Origin: Lodderomyces elongisporus
Lineage: Eukaryota > Ascomycota > Pichiomycetes > Serinales > Debaryomycetaceae
DNA length: 64,000 nt
Direction: 5' to 3'
Assembly: GCF_030384665.1 (NCBI RefSeq)
Contig: NC_083674.1
Coordinates: forward strand, 434,001 to 498,000
Shown here piece by piece: positions 21,511 through 32,722 of this stretch; within the stretch, counting starts at the first letter, position 1; the number at the start of each line of letters is the position of its first letter. The position numbers were made by a program, and so were the translations under genes. Under the pieces are notes generated by a model. It made no database searches. It worked only from the letters and a program-made list of their open reading frames with translations, and was not told the DNA's origin.

Positions 21511-22179
21511 GCTCAATGCCTTTTTTTTGATTGTATCTTCAGTTGTAAATATAATGAAGCAAAAAAGAAATAAAAAAAAAAGAAATAGACAAACAAACAA
21601 ACCAACAAATAAAGTAATTAAAAGAAGGACTTAAATGCCAATAATTTTAGAATTATCATGATAAAAACGATTGTCGAATTTTCTGCAATAACCGAATGTA
21701 AACAGTACACAAGTACGCGGAAATTGTTATTTTGTGGAGCAAAAAGCGGAATTACTTTGTATCCAAAAGCTCGCGAGCACTAACTTTGTATCTACAAGTC
21801 AGCTCTCCACAGCTATATAACAACGTCCTTATTGTTGCACACTTCTTCTTTTTTTTTCATTTTTTTTTTTAATAAAAAATATTGTCGAACTATGGAAAAA
21901 GCTAGAGCACAGAAAGTGAGAGACTAGTGTTGTTGAAAGTATAACATCTTGGTTCAGTAATTGCGTTCAATTTATCTGCAAAATATGGTTGTAATGCCGA
22001 GCTTTTTATCACCATCGTTTTTTATCCCCCTTTTTACTTCTACATTTCTTTGTACTCAAATTTCATATATTAAAATTGAATCAACAGCCAAAACTTTTTA
22101 ATTTTTACACAACTCTTGGAATAAAGATTTGATTCAAACATGGGTCAGAAATTCATTCTAGACCCCCCTTTTTTTGCCC
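21511..22179. other. Intergenic, DLD1 promoter and MOB2 3' flank
   Basis: T-rich tracts at 21849-21870 and 22165-22176, with TATATAA at about 21814. The in-frame extension of DLD1 upstream to 21600 is not counted as coding. No other gene is seen. Confidence 0.5.
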
Positions 22180-23193
22180 TCAATTGATCTTACCTTGTTG
22201 TTCAAAACTATCGATTAAGCATTGTAAAGGCTCCAATTCTCTCTGATCTAACAATCCAAATTCCTTGATAAAAGAAACGAAATGCGCAAAAAACGAATTG
22301 AAATGTGCTTCAAGACTTAAATGTACAATTTTGTCAAACTGGTTATAATAAATAAATGCGAATATGCGAAACATTTGTCTCGTGATGTTCTTGACGTCTT
22401 TTTGTACAAACGGTGGAAAAACTGCTCCCGTTTTCGTCGGGAAATTCTCTTGGTCATTGATCTTGGAACTAATCCAAGTTATAACATAATCAATATATGT
22501 CCTTGCTGGCAAGTTCACTGCTTGACCCGTGGAGTCAACCCAGAGGTAATTAGTGGTGGGGCCTGCATTCATGGTGGGGAATTGATCAGGCGTGACAAAG
22601 TCTGAGACTAAGCCATAAAATGAGTCCAAATTGCCGAAAAACTCAAAAATGTTAAGCGTGAGCCATTCATTCAAGTCGACATACGCAGGAAGTTGGACAA
22701 TGGTCTTGTATGAGCCCTTGACCAACGCAGTGCGAACATAGGGTTCGCAAAGGAACAATGGCGGTGGCGTAGAAGAAGCAGAAGATGAAGAAGCATCAAA
22801 GTGCTGTGATTTACTTTTTCGCTGAATTGTACGCAGTGGCAGCAGTTGTCTGTTTTGGTTGTGATGCTGTAGCAGTTGTTGTTGTTGTTGTGGATGCTGA
22901 AGTCTGTTTCGTTTTGTTGGTGAGACTTGTTGGAGCTGTTGCTGAGCATATCCCTGTTGGGAACGTATACTGGAAGAATCAGCAGCAGATGATCGTACTG
23001 GTGAGTTAGAATGTTTTGATGGTGAAGTTTTAGTGGGTGATTGTGTTCTTCGAAGATTATTACCGGATGAGTTTGAGTGAGCGTAGAATGCTGGCGACGA
23101 CGAAAAAGATGCAGTTGATAATGTTGGATCTAAATCCTTCTTGTTTTTTTTCGAACTACGTCCAAGTCCTCTAATTGTATTTAGGAATGACAT
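22180..23193 (-). CDS. MOB2: Mob2, activator subunit of the Cbk1 NDR kinase (RAM network)
   Basis: The 337-residue protein starts with a Ser/Gln-rich, probably disordered ~140-residue N-terminus. The Mob domain follows: DLNEWLTLNIFEFFGNLDSFYGLVSDFVT, TMNAGPTTNYLWVDS, ARTYIDYVITWISSKIND and FRIFAFIYYNQFDKIVHLSLEAHFNSFFAHF. These blocks match yeast Mob2 rather than Mob1. The two zinc-site cysteines of Mob1 are replaced (V and F in SDFVTPDQFPTM), as I recall for yeast Mob2. Mob2 binds Cbk1 and supports polarised growth and daughter-specific transcription. S. cerevisiae MOB2 has an intron; here the frame is continuous. A hexamer repeat abuts the start codon and a possible overlapping upstream ORF is described in the findings. 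Confidence 0.94.
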   Translation of the reverse strand: MSFLNTIRGLGRSSKKNKKDLDPTLSTASFSSSPAFYAHSNSSGNNLRRTQSPTKTSPSKHSNSPVRSSAADSSSIRSQQGYAQQQLQQVSPTKRNRLQHPQQQQQLLQHHNQNRQLLPLRTIQRKSKSQHFDASSSSASSTPPPLFLCEPYVRTALVKGSYKTIVQLPAYVDLNEWLTLNIFEFFGNLDSFYGLVSDFVTPDQFPTMNAGPTTNYLWVDSTGQAVNLPARTYIDYVITWISSKINDQENFPTKTGAVFPPFVQKDVKNITRQMFRIFAFIYYNQFDKIVHLSLEAHFNSFFAHFVSFIKEFGLLDQRELEPLQCLIDSFEQQGKIN

Positions 23194-23777
23194 CGATTGA
23201 TATTGATATTGATATTGATATTGATATTGATATTGATATTGATGTTGATATTGATGTTGATATTGATACTGGTGGTGGCAGTGAGGGTTTCCGTAAATTA
23301 TTTAATGAATGTGAAAACGTTGGAGTATGAAAGCGAAGGGGTGTAGAATTCTCCAAATGTTAAGATGTGGACTCTCTATTCTCCCATGTATGGTTGAGAA
23401 ATAATCTATGAATACGTGAAATAACTTTTCTATATATATACAAATATATATATATATATATCTATGTGTATGGGTGTGTGTATAAGTATCGGTGGCTTTA
23501 ATATTGCACTATTGTGATGTTGATCAGTTTCTATGTATTTACTGATCTGGTGTTGATGGGCAAGCAGGAGCTTTGAGCGAGTGTACGTCTATGCGCAAGT
23601 TTAAGTGTGTAGGTGAAGGTGTGTAGGCCTTAGTACGTGTGTGGTTGTGGGAGAATTCAAAGGAAGTTCAAAGTCGTGAAAACTGAAATACCTAGTGCGA
23701 ATAAAGAAATATATGACACGACAACACAAGAGTAATTAAAAAAACAAACAAACTGTAAAACATACACGACCGAGCAC

Positions 23778-23811
<34 letters not shown>

Positions 23812-23967
23812 TTTATTTTTGTATTTTATATTTACCCCTATTATAACTAATGTAAGAGGGAGTAACAAAATACGCCAACTACAACAAACTACACATATAT
23901 AAAGGTTCATTCACATTCTCTCTATTATATTAAAGCTCATAATGTATATATCTCTCTACCTATTAGG
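23194..23967. other. Intergenic, MOB2 leader/promoter and PSD1 3' flank
   Basis: It contains the MOB2 leader hexamer repeat, TA repeats at about 23443-23461, GT-rich stretches at 23465-23645 and a long T run at about 23790-23813. No protein gene is visible. Confidence 0.55.
23196..23268 (-). repeat. (ATCAAT)n hexamer repeat directly upstream of the MOB2 start codon
   Basis: About twelve copies of TTGATA (plus strand), two of them changed to TTGATG, end 2 nt from the MOB2 ATG. In mRNA sense this is a run of ATCAAT units in the leader. Confidence 0.95.
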
Positions 23968-25977
23968 TTAAACAAACTTACCTAAAGATTGACCAACTTT
24001 CACCTTCTCACCCACCTCGATATCAAACTCATAGTTGTCAGGCGCTTCAAAGACTAATACAACTGTAGAGCCCAACTTGAAACCACCGATATCTTGTCCC
24101 TTGGTCAAGGGGTATCCACCAAGAATTCTACTCGCATTGGTGTAGGTTGCTTCGTAAACTGTGTTTTTTCTCAACCTCTTTTTACGCTTCTTTTCTTCCA
24201 CTACTGCAATATCGGAGGCTGAATATTCCCTCTGAAGCAATGGCGTCTTTTCTGTTGTTACTATAGAATCCTCGGTTGATGATGTTGAGGATAATGCTGA
24301 TGATGATGATGATGATGAAGTATTAGTAGTATTAGGCGTGGTAGACTTTGAAGAAAGACTACTAGCACTGCTACTTCCATTGCTGTAAATATCGTGCTCA
24401 TAATAAGAATTGGTCTTCAAGTCCTTGTCGAAATTGACAATAATACTCCCGACATTGGTGGCTCCTACAGGTATCATAGAGAAAAACCCGTACTTCCAGT
24501 AGCCCAACAATGCTACTCTCTCATTGAGTACAAACAAGCCCTGCAACGTCTTTTGGAAAAAAGGTGCCACGGAAAATAATTCACCAATGAAATGACGTCT
24601 TAATGTTGTGACCCAATTGGTTGGAGAGTGGAAATGATGATAGTCTCCGGGAGCAAGATATATAACCGCAAAATATAATTGTTTGTGACGGAAACTTTCC
24701 TTTGGATTAGGCGCTAATTCCTCAGCCACTTTCAACTGTTTAGACCATGACGCAGACGAACCCTTTGCAGTACCATCGTGATCATTCTTGTAAGTCAATT
24801 TATGCATGTGATGCGTAGGCTGTTGTCCATTCTCACCGGCACTTTCACCACCAAGAATATCATCAACAGTATACGAAATACCATTCAATTTGGCAAATTC
24901 CTCGTCTCTTTTGACCCTTGCAGTCTCGTCATCGCCACTACTTTCGTCAAATTCAAAATTTGGCGAGTGAGTGGGTGCAGCCAAATTTCTTGTTGACGAT
25001 TCACCCATACCCAACAACGCGTCTATGGAATATGTCATTCCTTTAACTTGCTCAATCTCACCATTATCAATGATACCAAATTTCAAAACCTTACCATCAG
25101 CAGGACTCACAATATCATCCTCGCTGATTGGACGCACGCCCGGTTTCAAAGTCCTATAGAAAAATTCTGACAAGTTACTATAGCTTTTTAAATCTGGGTT
25201 CTCCATTTCGTCAAGATTGACTCCAAATATGGCCGAATACAATCTGTACAGGGGTGATCTGATAAACACAGGAAGATCTATAGAGTTAACATATCCCCAT
25301 AATCTTGAAATTGTCTTCAAAGGTAAGGTTGAGTACGCATACAATTGCCAGGACTGTGGTCTAATCTTGTATGGATTCTCATTGATCTCATCTCTATCGT
25401 ACTTCATCTTTGCCGCAACCCCACCCAATACTATAGTCAACGATGTGATTGTCCACCATTTAATAAACTTTCTTCTTTGTTGCCTTCTTGATCTAGCCTC
25501 CGTTGAGAAAAACCTAGTGTGTAATTTCTTCGACCCCAGTTTCAATTTTTGATTAGCCTGGGAAAATGATCTTTTGGACAACCTAGGGATATGGAAAATA
25601 TGGAAATGTGGCAATGTATGTCTAGTGCCATTTGTTGATTGAGACAAACCTCCAGATGTCGATGTAGACTTGCTTCGGGTCCAAGTAGAATAGTAGAGCA
25701 TATTTCTCTTTGGCCTGGGGATTTTGGGAAATTGGTAGTAATAATAGCTGAAATACCTTCTTTGTTGCTTGTTGGCACCGTTTATTGGCAGTTGTTTTTG
25801 TTGGTTTTGATGCATCAACTGCGCCATGTTTGATGCACTGGATAATGGTTGTAGCATACTTCTTTGTTGATGAACTGATGAATACATTGTTGACGTAGCG
25901 GTTGCTGTGCTGGAACTATATTGCCATTTCTGACTAGCGGATCTAGACCATTTAATTGGAGGAGGTCTGAATGCCAT
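23968..25977 (-). CDS. PSD1: Phosphatidylserine decarboxylase, mitochondrial type (Psd1)
   Basis: The 669-residue proenzyme carries the self-cleavage motif LGST near its C-terminus ([16 protein letters not shown]). S637 becomes the pyruvoyl group of a small alpha subunit of 33 residues. Other family blocks are [49 protein letters not shown] and [25 protein letters not shown]. The enzyme converts phosphatidylserine to phosphatidylethanolamine at the inner mitochondrial membrane. The Arg/Ser/Gln-rich N-terminus and one membrane segment (about residues 173-190, [16 protein letters not shown]) fit targeting and anchoring. A Ser/Thr-rich insert between the catalytic blocks (about residues 530-575, from hexamer and TCA/TCT codon repeats) is longer than I recall for the family. 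Confidence 0.96.
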   Translation of the reverse strand: MAFRPPPIKWSRSASQKWQYSSSTATATSTMYSSVHQQRSMLQPLSSASNMAQLMHQNQQKQLPINGANKQQRRYFSYYYYQFPKIPRPKRNMLYYSTWTRSKSTSTSGGLSQSTNGTRHTLPHFHIFHIPRLSKRSFSQANQKLKLGSKKLHTRFFSTEARSRRQQRRKFIKWWTITSLTIVLGGVAAKMKYDRDEINENPYKIRPQSWQLYAYSTLPLKTISRLWGYVNSIDLPVFIRSPLYRLYSAIFGVNLDEMENPDLKSYSNLSEFFYRTLKPGVRPISEDDIVSPADGKVLKFGIIDNGEIEQVKGMTYSIDALLGMGESSTRNLAAPTHSPNFEFDESSGDDETARVKRDEEFAKLNGISYTVDDILGGESAGENGQQPTHHMHKLTYKNDHDGTAKGSSASWSKQLKVAEELAPNPKESFRHKQLYFAVIYLAPGDYHHFHSPTNWVTTLRRHFIGELFSVAPFFQKTLQGLFVLNERVALLGYWKYGFFSMIPVGATNVGSIIVNFDKDLKTNSYYEHDIYSNGSSSASSLSSKSTTPNTTNTSSSSSSSALSSTSSTEDSIVTTEKTPLLQREYSASDIAVVEEKKRKKRLRKNTVYEATYTNASRILGGYPLTKGQDIGGFKLGSTVVLVFEAPDNYEFDIEVGEKVKVGQSLGKFV

Positions 25978-26666
25978 CTGACCTGGAGGAGGAATTATTC
26001 CGAACTTTGAAATATCACAAAAAAAGAAAAAGAAAAGGAAAAAGAAAAAGAAAAAAACAAAAATAAAAGGAGATGGGAGGTATCTATCTGAATATATGTC
26101 TAAATCTGGATTTGAACTGATTAGTTGGGACTCAATTTAGTTCGTGAACAAAAAGCAAATTGAAAAAAATAAAAAACAAAAAATTAAAATGAAAAATTGG
26201 CTCCAAAAAAAGAAGGAATGAAAGAAGTAAATAAAGAACTATGAAACAAAAAATGAGCGGGTATGCCGGACTTTTGCTTTGATTTGATTAATATGTGAAT
26301 GTATATCACGAAAAAAAAATCTAATAGTTTACTGTATTCTAGTCTAATCTAGTTGAGTATACAGATAATGTCTGGCTTCGTCTAATGAATCGTGTGTTAG
26401 TTGTTGGTTGTTGGCTGTTTGTTGTTTGTTGTGCAAGTGGTTTCGTGGTTGATGTTTGTGTGAGTGTGAGTGTCAGTGTGAATATGTTGTGGTTATATAT
26501 TGGTACTAATTTTTCATATTGGCAGTTTAGTGGTTATTTTATTTTCTATTTATACTTAGATGCACATATGCAATGTGTAGATGCACTCTAAGTAAAAGGG
26601 TTAATAAACAGGGACGTGTATATGTGTGGAGTGTCGTGTGACTGTTTACAAAAAAGTGTTTTTTTT

Positions 26667-26714
<48 letters not shown>

Positions 26715-27447
26715 GTTTTGTTATGTTTTCTTAAACGATAAGCGATGTATAGACAAAAACTGCGGCACTAGTAAGTATTAACTATTTCTATCACGTGCCT
26801 TCCTTAACATAGCCTCCATCATCAATAATTAAATTATCATTACCTTACACTGCCATCTTCCGCAAACTACGGGTACTCATAGTTGATCAGTCATTTCCAA
26901 AAAAGATGAAGAAACCAAAAAAAAAAATAGAATTAGAAACATAAAAAGAAGGTAGAAAGTAAAAAAACAAACAGTATTGATCAACAGAAGTAGGGTTGTT
27001 AAATATACAATTATATCATATGTTGTTATTTATGTAGAAATCCTCAAAGAAATCATTTTTCTCCACTTTTCGAGGCACCTACCCAAAGCAAAAAAAAATT
27101 AAAAAAAAACAAAAAAAAAGGAAAATTAAAATATTCCCAATCGAGTAAAACGTGTGTGCATCTCCAATACCAAAAATCAAAAGGATCTACGCTTAAACAT
27201 TGACAACTTTTATGAACATGTACATGAACGTGAATATGAACATGAATATAGGCATGGACATGGACATGAATGGGAACTCAAGCTTGCACTTAAGCTTGGA
27301 TTTGAGCTTGGACTTAATTTATCTAGCCAATTATCGATATTCTTCTACACCTTGACAACTCTTCCCTCAACTAACCTTTCTCTTCACTGAACCCTCTTTT
27401 TTCTTCTTTTTTTTGTTCTATTTGTTAATTTTGCTCACAAACAATCA
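25978..27447. other. Long intergenic, PSD1 promoter and APC1 3' flank
   Basis: 1.47 kb with A-rich runs, a CACGTG core at 26792-26797, a (TTTC)n repeat at 26668-26714 and degenerate hexamer arrays of ATGAAC and AAGCTTGGACTT type at 27210-27320. The ORFs at 26385-26591 and 27154-27390 are repeat-driven (His/Glu/Leu periodic) and are not called. Confidence 0.5.
26668..26714. repeat. (TTTC)n tetranucleotide microsatellite
   Basis: About eleven uninterrupted copies of TTTC in the PSD1 upstream region. Confidence 0.95.
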
Positions 27448-30400
27448 TTATCGCTCGAGTGTTGCAATATTGGCATTAAGGATGTGTTTCAACTCCTGAA
27501 TAAACTCTAGCGGGATATAATGCAACTCCGTACTTTGTTTCTTGTCGACAAATTCAAGAATCAATCTCAAATTCCAAATATCTTCTATTGAAGTCGCCAA
27601 TCGAGCAAAATTGATAATTCTAAGGCGATCTTCTATGATGTTAAACACTGACAAGTTTGTCTCTTTAAAGTCCAATGATTTGGCATCCATTGCATTCTCC
27701 CACGCCAATTTATTTGTCCGTAGATCCATCATACCATCAAACACTTTACTTTTCAATAAATTGTTCAACAGTGTCTGTATCTGATCTTCATTCATCTCAT
27801 TTTCATTGGATCTTTTCAACAAGGAGGCCAAATTTGGCTCAAGAATAGAGTAATTTTGTTTTTTCAATACATAAAGCGTCATTGTCTTTTCAAAATTCTC
27901 CAACATTTGAGACCTCAACGTACAGTCGATCTCCACTTGAAAATGCTCAGGCGACTGAGTTTCAATTTTACTGATCTCTTTAAGATTCGGTAAAAGACAA
28001 GGTGTAACACGTTGAATCACTTTACCATTTCGCATAAAAATTAAAACAGGAATCTTGCATGGTTCTCTACTTTTTTCATCCTTAACAACCAAGCATCGTT
28101 GCTCAATCGCAAGAGCCCAAAAATGTCGCATAGCCTGTAAATGCACATCATACTCGCTATTCTCCTTTGGGTATATTGGGTACAAGCTGATAACTAAACT
28201 TGCAATACCAAATAAGGAATTGACATTAAAAGCCATTTGCCCACCACCAAGAAATAAAAACCCAAGTGCCGTGTTTATAGCCATGTAGCCGCCAAACCCC
28301 ATTTTTTTACTGGTGTCATTATACAATACACGAAGTCTTTGGAAAACTTCAAGATCACCGCTCGCAGACATAATAACTGATGCACACAATGCCAACACAT
28401 TCTGAATAGTAATAGCTGTATTGTAAGTTAGCTTTTGGTCATAATTGATGGCGGGCTTACTGGTCAATCTCATTACTTCATCAAGATAATACAAGATTGT
28501 ACTTTTGGCTCTAGAATTTTGCGAAGATGCAAACTTGAGTGCTATCGATAAACACGCACCACCCATAATATTGAGATATGTCACCAAATCACTGTCCATG
28601 GCTCCACCTCTAAAGCCATCCAATCTTTTAAACTCACTAATAACTACTTGAGGAAACTGTTGTTCTACCCAAGCTCGACTTGGCTCAATCGTGCTCCACA
28701 TAATCAAGCTCACGGTGAGGCATCTCAAAAATAACAAGTCTGGTCGAATGAATTCCAACATCGGTTGTGATTCGGGAATTTTTAATTTGTTTGCAACATT
28801 TGCATTCTCCGTTTTTAGGTATATTAGGCACAATGCCATGATAGCTCCACAGCACGATTTGTTAACTTCTTGCACTGCATGGGTGTTGTTTAAAGATAAC
28901 GCAAGAGCCATTAATCTATCAACCACATGCGTATCATTCAACCCGCGCAAATCATCACCTTTACCCAAATTTACCAAACCAAGTGCCAACCCGGAAGCTA
29001 ATCTATAGCCCTCATGAACTTCGGCGACATCTCTTTGTTGCACGGTACCAGTTATTTGTGACAATAATACTTCACTCATACGTCGATGTTGGGTTTCAAG
29101 ATACAATAACCCTATCCCCATGAACCCTGCAGTCTGAACCATGGTGGGAACATTCAAGTCCTTGGCTCCACGCGGTAACAACGCAACAGCATGCACTGAG
29201 AGGACTTTGGTCAATTTATTGTCCATAGTTCCACGTAAACTTGCTGCCATACCCATTAATAGACCGGCACTGGTTAATGGATCTTTTGGGCGAAGGTAGT
29301 TGTAAATATGCCACTCTTCAAGTTTCTTAAGGTGACCATTTAAACCTAAACCAAACAAAAACCCGGCATGCTGAGCATTCAACTCTCCAGGTGGTTTGTT
29401 AAAGGCAATCCAACTACCAGATATCCCTTTAGCTTCTCTAGAAATACTCAATCCCGATGAGACACCATTATGAAAATGGCCCCATTCATTCAATTCAGCG
29501 GCAATACTATCTTCAGAATGTACAATATTTGTCATCATAGGATAAATCAATGAATTTAAGTTGAACTTGGCAACCGGAAAACGTTCAGTAAGAATCGGCT
29601 CTCTTCCTCCATAAGTTAAAGCAGCGCGGCCCATGGGAATCGTAAGAGTCCTTAAAGCAACAACCACGGCCAAACTTCTTTGAACCAAAACGAGGTCGTA
29701 TTCACCAATATCTTCGTCGATTTTCAAATATGCAGTCTGAGTTTTGGTTTGATGCAATAATGTGGTAATTTCATAGAATCGTCTATCTTCATCAAACATG
29801 AGCTTGGTGATTTCAAGTCTTTTGGCCTCAGACTGGTCATCCCACAGTGTAACTTGTTCATTTGCAGCATCTGCATTTATGAGCGAGTCGATGCTCAAAT
29901 TTTCAAACTCCTTGTACTTCAATACATCTCGATGGATTGCACCGGTGGGGTTGGTGATTAATTGAGTTAGGTCATCGCGTCTTGTTAAGTTTAATGAGCT
30001 TAAAGACCAATCGTATGTTGGAGATTCTTGAGCAACCAGTAAAACCTCCTTTAATGGGAACGAAACGCCAATTGGAAAAGTACTCAAGGATGTGATTCCC
30101 ATCTCACTCATCATATCAACCAAGGTGGATGGTCCATAATTGGGCGAGACAAGCACTTCGTATAGCTTCAAAATGCTGTGGGTTAATGGAGTCACCTCAG
30201 CGTCAACACTTTCTCCTTCTTCAACCAACTGAGAGAAGGTAACGTATGGCAAAATCTTACCTGTAAATAGGCTGCCCAACGACTGTAGAAGATTTGGAGG
30301 TTGTTGTAGTAACTGAGGCAGTAAAATTCGAGTAGTTTTATCGACATTGAATAAGTTGCAGTACTCATAGTCACGATGGTCTTTTTTCATCTTTGTTTTT

Positions 30401-32133
30401 GAAGTCACCTTCTCTTCCTTTTTCATCTTCTCATCCTTGTTGCGATCGTCATTATGATAGTATATGGGCCAAACCTCGGACCAGCCCATCCATGTTGTTA
30501 ATTGGCACAATAACGAACCCAATAAGGCCATATATTCTCTCTTTGTTGTATCTAATCGAAACTCTTCTCGCAATATATGCAAGGAAATGGCAATATAAGG
30601 AGCAAGTTCGCCCATGCTATTATTGACGTGATTTTCGACTCGTAGTTTGAGAGCTCTTGAGATCAACTTTGTGATTGGATTTTCATTCATCAAAGGTACG
30701 CTAGAGTCATTATCGAATGGAAAGATGAGGGCAAGCAATGCAATCACCATGGCGTCCCATTCTGTGACACTTCCTGAATCGTAAGCAGATCTCCACAACA
30801 TCCAAATAATTAGATTTGTAGTGGATCCAGATAGATATTTAAAGCTATTTAGGCACGAAAAAACTAGTTGCGAGGCGGGTTTCATTACCAACTTGACTAT
30901 GTGGAAGCTCTCAGAGCCGTTGTCATTTCTGTTATGTGTCTTGAATGACACCCTTTCATCATTTGAACTTAAAAGTGCTTCAATAGATGAATTTGTCATA
31001 TTGCAACTTGACCTCATATTCAAAAAAGGATTGACGATAAATGTTTTTCCTGATTCTGTCAAAACGAGCAAATTTCCAGCAAAATCGGATTCCAAAGGTA
31101 TGCAATCGAGGCATGCACATTTATACACCGAGTGGTGCTTCGAATACGAATCGTACTTGAACACATAAAGCTCTTGCTTTAACTTTGAAACTACCACAAT
31201 CCCTTCTTGATACTCGAAATGGACGGTGAAAATTTTAAAGAAATTGTGATTCCTGTTTAATCTAAGGCCATTGATAGATTCTATTTTGGATAATATTACA
31301 TCCTTGCGTAGTCGAGAAATGGGAAGCTCGTTTGGGTTCGATATCCTTGCTTCGGAAAGTAGTGTACTAGTGCGATGCTCCAGAATAATAAATTGACTCA
31401 AGTGGTGTTCCATACCTTTACTGATGGAGGGTGTCGCGGGTATTGCAAAATGTTTCTTCTTTGGTGGTTTAGTATGGTTTCTCGATGTCGATGTCGATGC
31501 CGTTGTTGATGCCGTTGTTGATGTTGACATCGAGGTCTTTCTAGGCTTTGTCAGCATTGATGATGTTGAATTGAACCTCACACTTCGTGACGAGTTTTTG
31601 ATATGGTATACGTTAATGGAAGTTTCAGTTATAGTGGTACATAAAGCAATTCCAGAATCTCGTTGACTAAAGGAACATATTTGCTCGTTGGATGAAAACG
31701 CACTATTGGTATCCTTATCGACAAACTTTAATTCAAACTCATTGTTTACAAGATACAATTCCGCCTTTGTTTGTAGCACCAAGCCTTTCTCGTAGCAAAC
31801 CACTCTAACAATCTCAAACGGAACATTTAACGTCTCAAGCTTTCCATCCGAATAGTAGAAGTTTATGTGTTTTTTGAAGCAAATAGCGAGAATTTCAACC
31901 GGTTGGGTTTTGATATAGAACGTAGTCATGCATGCCTTTAAAATATCTTCATTAAACACCAATACACGGCTAACGCAAAAACCTTTGTAGATTGTTACAC
32001 TCTTCTCATTGATACAGAGTACAACGTTGTTTTGACATAATTGCAAATCTTTGCAATTCTTGAGTTTGTACCCTTTGGTGAGATCTACACATGGTGTACT
32101 TGGATGTTGGTGGTGGCCTTGGTCATTCGACAT
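27448..32133 (-). CDS. APC1: Apc1, largest scaffold subunit of the anaphase-promoting complex
   Basis: The 1561-residue protein has a beta-propeller-like N-terminal half and, after about residue 880, proteasome/cyclosome (PC) repeats. Representative PC units are GSWIAFNKPPGELNAQHAGFLFGLGL, LTSAGLLMGMAASLRGTMDNKL, VQTAGFMGIGLLYLETQHRRMSEVLL and YRLASGLALGLVNLGKG. PC repeats occur in Apc1 and the proteasome subunits Rpn1 and Rpn2. The NQPP-like block plus total length and tail (INTALGFLFLGGGQMAFN) select Apc1. Apc1 scaffolds the E3 ligase that ubiquitinates securin and cyclins. A Ser/Thr repeat (STSTTASTTASTST, about residue 205) stems from a hexamer tract, and a Lys/Glu-rich insert lies near residue 570. 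A CACGTG core lies 15 bp upstream of the start (32148-32153). Confidence 0.93.
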   Translation of the reverse strand: MSNDQGHHQHPSTPCVDLTKGYKLKNCKDLQLCQNNVVLCINEKSVTIYKGFCVSRVLVFNEDILKACMTTFYIKTQPVEILAICFKKHINFYYSDGKLETLNVPFEIVRVVCYEKGLVLQTKAELYLVNNEFELKFVDKDTNSAFSSNEQICSFSQRDSGIALCTTITETSINVYHIKNSSRSVRFNSTSSMLTKPRKTSMSTSTTASTTASTSTSRNHTKPPKKKHFAIPATPSISKGMEHHLSQFIILEHRTSTLLSEARISNPNELPISRLRKDVILSKIESINGLRLNRNHNFFKIFTVHFEYQEGIVVVSKLKQELYVFKYDSYSKHHSVYKCACLDCIPLESDFAGNLLVLTESGKTFIVNPFLNMRSSCNMTNSSIEALLSSNDERVSFKTHNRNDNGSESFHIVKLVMKPASQLVFSCLNSFKYLSGSTTNLIIWMLWRSAYDSGSVTEWDAMVIALLALIFPFDNDSSVPLMNENPITKLISRALKLRVENHVNNSMGELAPYIAISLHILREEFRLDTTKREYMALLGSLLCQLTTWMGWSEVWPIYYHNDDRNKDEKMKKEEKVTSKTKMKKDHRDYEYCNLFNVDKTTRILLPQLLQQPPNLLQSLGSLFTGKILPYVTFSQLVEEGESVDAEVTPLTHSILKLYEVLVSPNYGPSTLVDMMSEMGITSLSTFPIGVSFPLKEVLLVAQESPTYDWSLSSLNLTRRDDLTQLITNPTGAIHRDVLKYKEFENLSIDSLINADAANEQVTLWDDQSEAKRLEITKLMFDEDRRFYEITTLLHQTKTQTAYLKIDEDIGEYDLVLVQRSLAVVVALRTLTIPMGRAALTYGGREPILTERFPVAKFNLNSLIYPMMTNIVHSEDSIAAELNEWGHFHNGVSSGLSISREAKGISGSWIAFNKPPGELNAQHAGFLFGLGLNGHLKKLEEWHIYNYLRPKDPLTSAGLLMGMAASLRGTMDNKLTKVLSVHAVALLPRGAKDLNVPTMVQTAGFMGIGLLYLETQHRRMSEVLLSQITGTVQQRDVAEVHEGYRLASGLALGLVNLGKGDDLRGLNDTHVVDRLMALALSLNNTHAVQEVNKSCCGAIMALCLIYLKTENANVANKLKIPESQPMLEFIRPDLLFLRCLTVSLIMWSTIEPSRAWVEQQFPQVVISEFKRLDGFRGGAMDSDLVTYLNIMGGACLSIALKFASSQNSRAKSTILYYLDEVMRLTSKPAINYDQKLTYNTAITIQNVLALCASVIMSASGDLEVFQRLRVLYNDTSKKMGFGGYMAINTALGFLFLGGGQMAFNVNSLFGIASLVISLYPIYPKENSEYDVHLQAMRHFWALAIEQRCLVVKDEKSREPCKIPVLIFMRNGKVIQRVTPCLLPNLKEISKIETQSPEHFQVEIDCTLRSQMLENFEKTMTLYVLKKQNYSILEPNLASLLKRSNENEMNEDQIQTLLNNLLKSKVFDGMMDLRTNKLAWENAMDAKSLDFKETNLSVFNIIEDRLRIINFARLATSIEDIWNLRLILEFVDKKQSTELHYIPLEFIQELKHILNANIATLER

Positions 32134-32722
32134 ATTCCATTATCTTCCACGTGCCCTTGTGATGACTTTGTGGCAATCTTTTCTTTCTGTTCTTATACTA
32201 TACTAATTGTATCGTTCTAGACTATGACTATATTTCTTAACTTGTGGGTGTATGTTGTGTTGCAAAATACCATTTATTGTAACAAAACTGTGTGCGCGAC
32301 GTGAGAGAGAAAGAGACAGAGAGAGAGAGAGAGAGATCATATGTAAACATGTAAAATCTTGTATGAAAACGCGCATTATCTTAGTTGCGCAATTACCAAG
32401 GTACGATACTTCAATTACACCCTGTCTCAAGCATTTCGTATACTATAGAGCTTGTTAGATGAACAATACTTACAGGTGTCAATTTCTGATTTACTTTGTT
32501 TATAATAGTAGTAAACAATTTATATAACCTACCAAATACATTGCAGGATACTTATAATAATCTACAAAATTTAGAAGGTTGAGGTGTGGTGGATGTTATT
32601 ATGGATCCTGGAAACTTGTTTGACAATAATGGACAAGCTTCCGTGATTAAGTTGAAGTGATGATTTCAATGGCAAAAAAAAAGGCAGTGTGCAATAGTAG
32701 GAAAAATAAAGTAGTAAGTTCC
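32134..32722. other. Intergenic, APC1 promoter and RPS16 3' flank
   Basis: It contains CACGTG at 32148-32153 and a short GA repeat at 32304-32336. No gene is seen. Confidence 0.55.

Noticed and set aside
27154..27390. 78-codon ORF with His/Glu/Arg and Leu/Lys periodicity
   Set aside because: It is a translation of degenerate ATGAAC and AAGCTTGGA arrays in the APC1 3' flank, with no domain.
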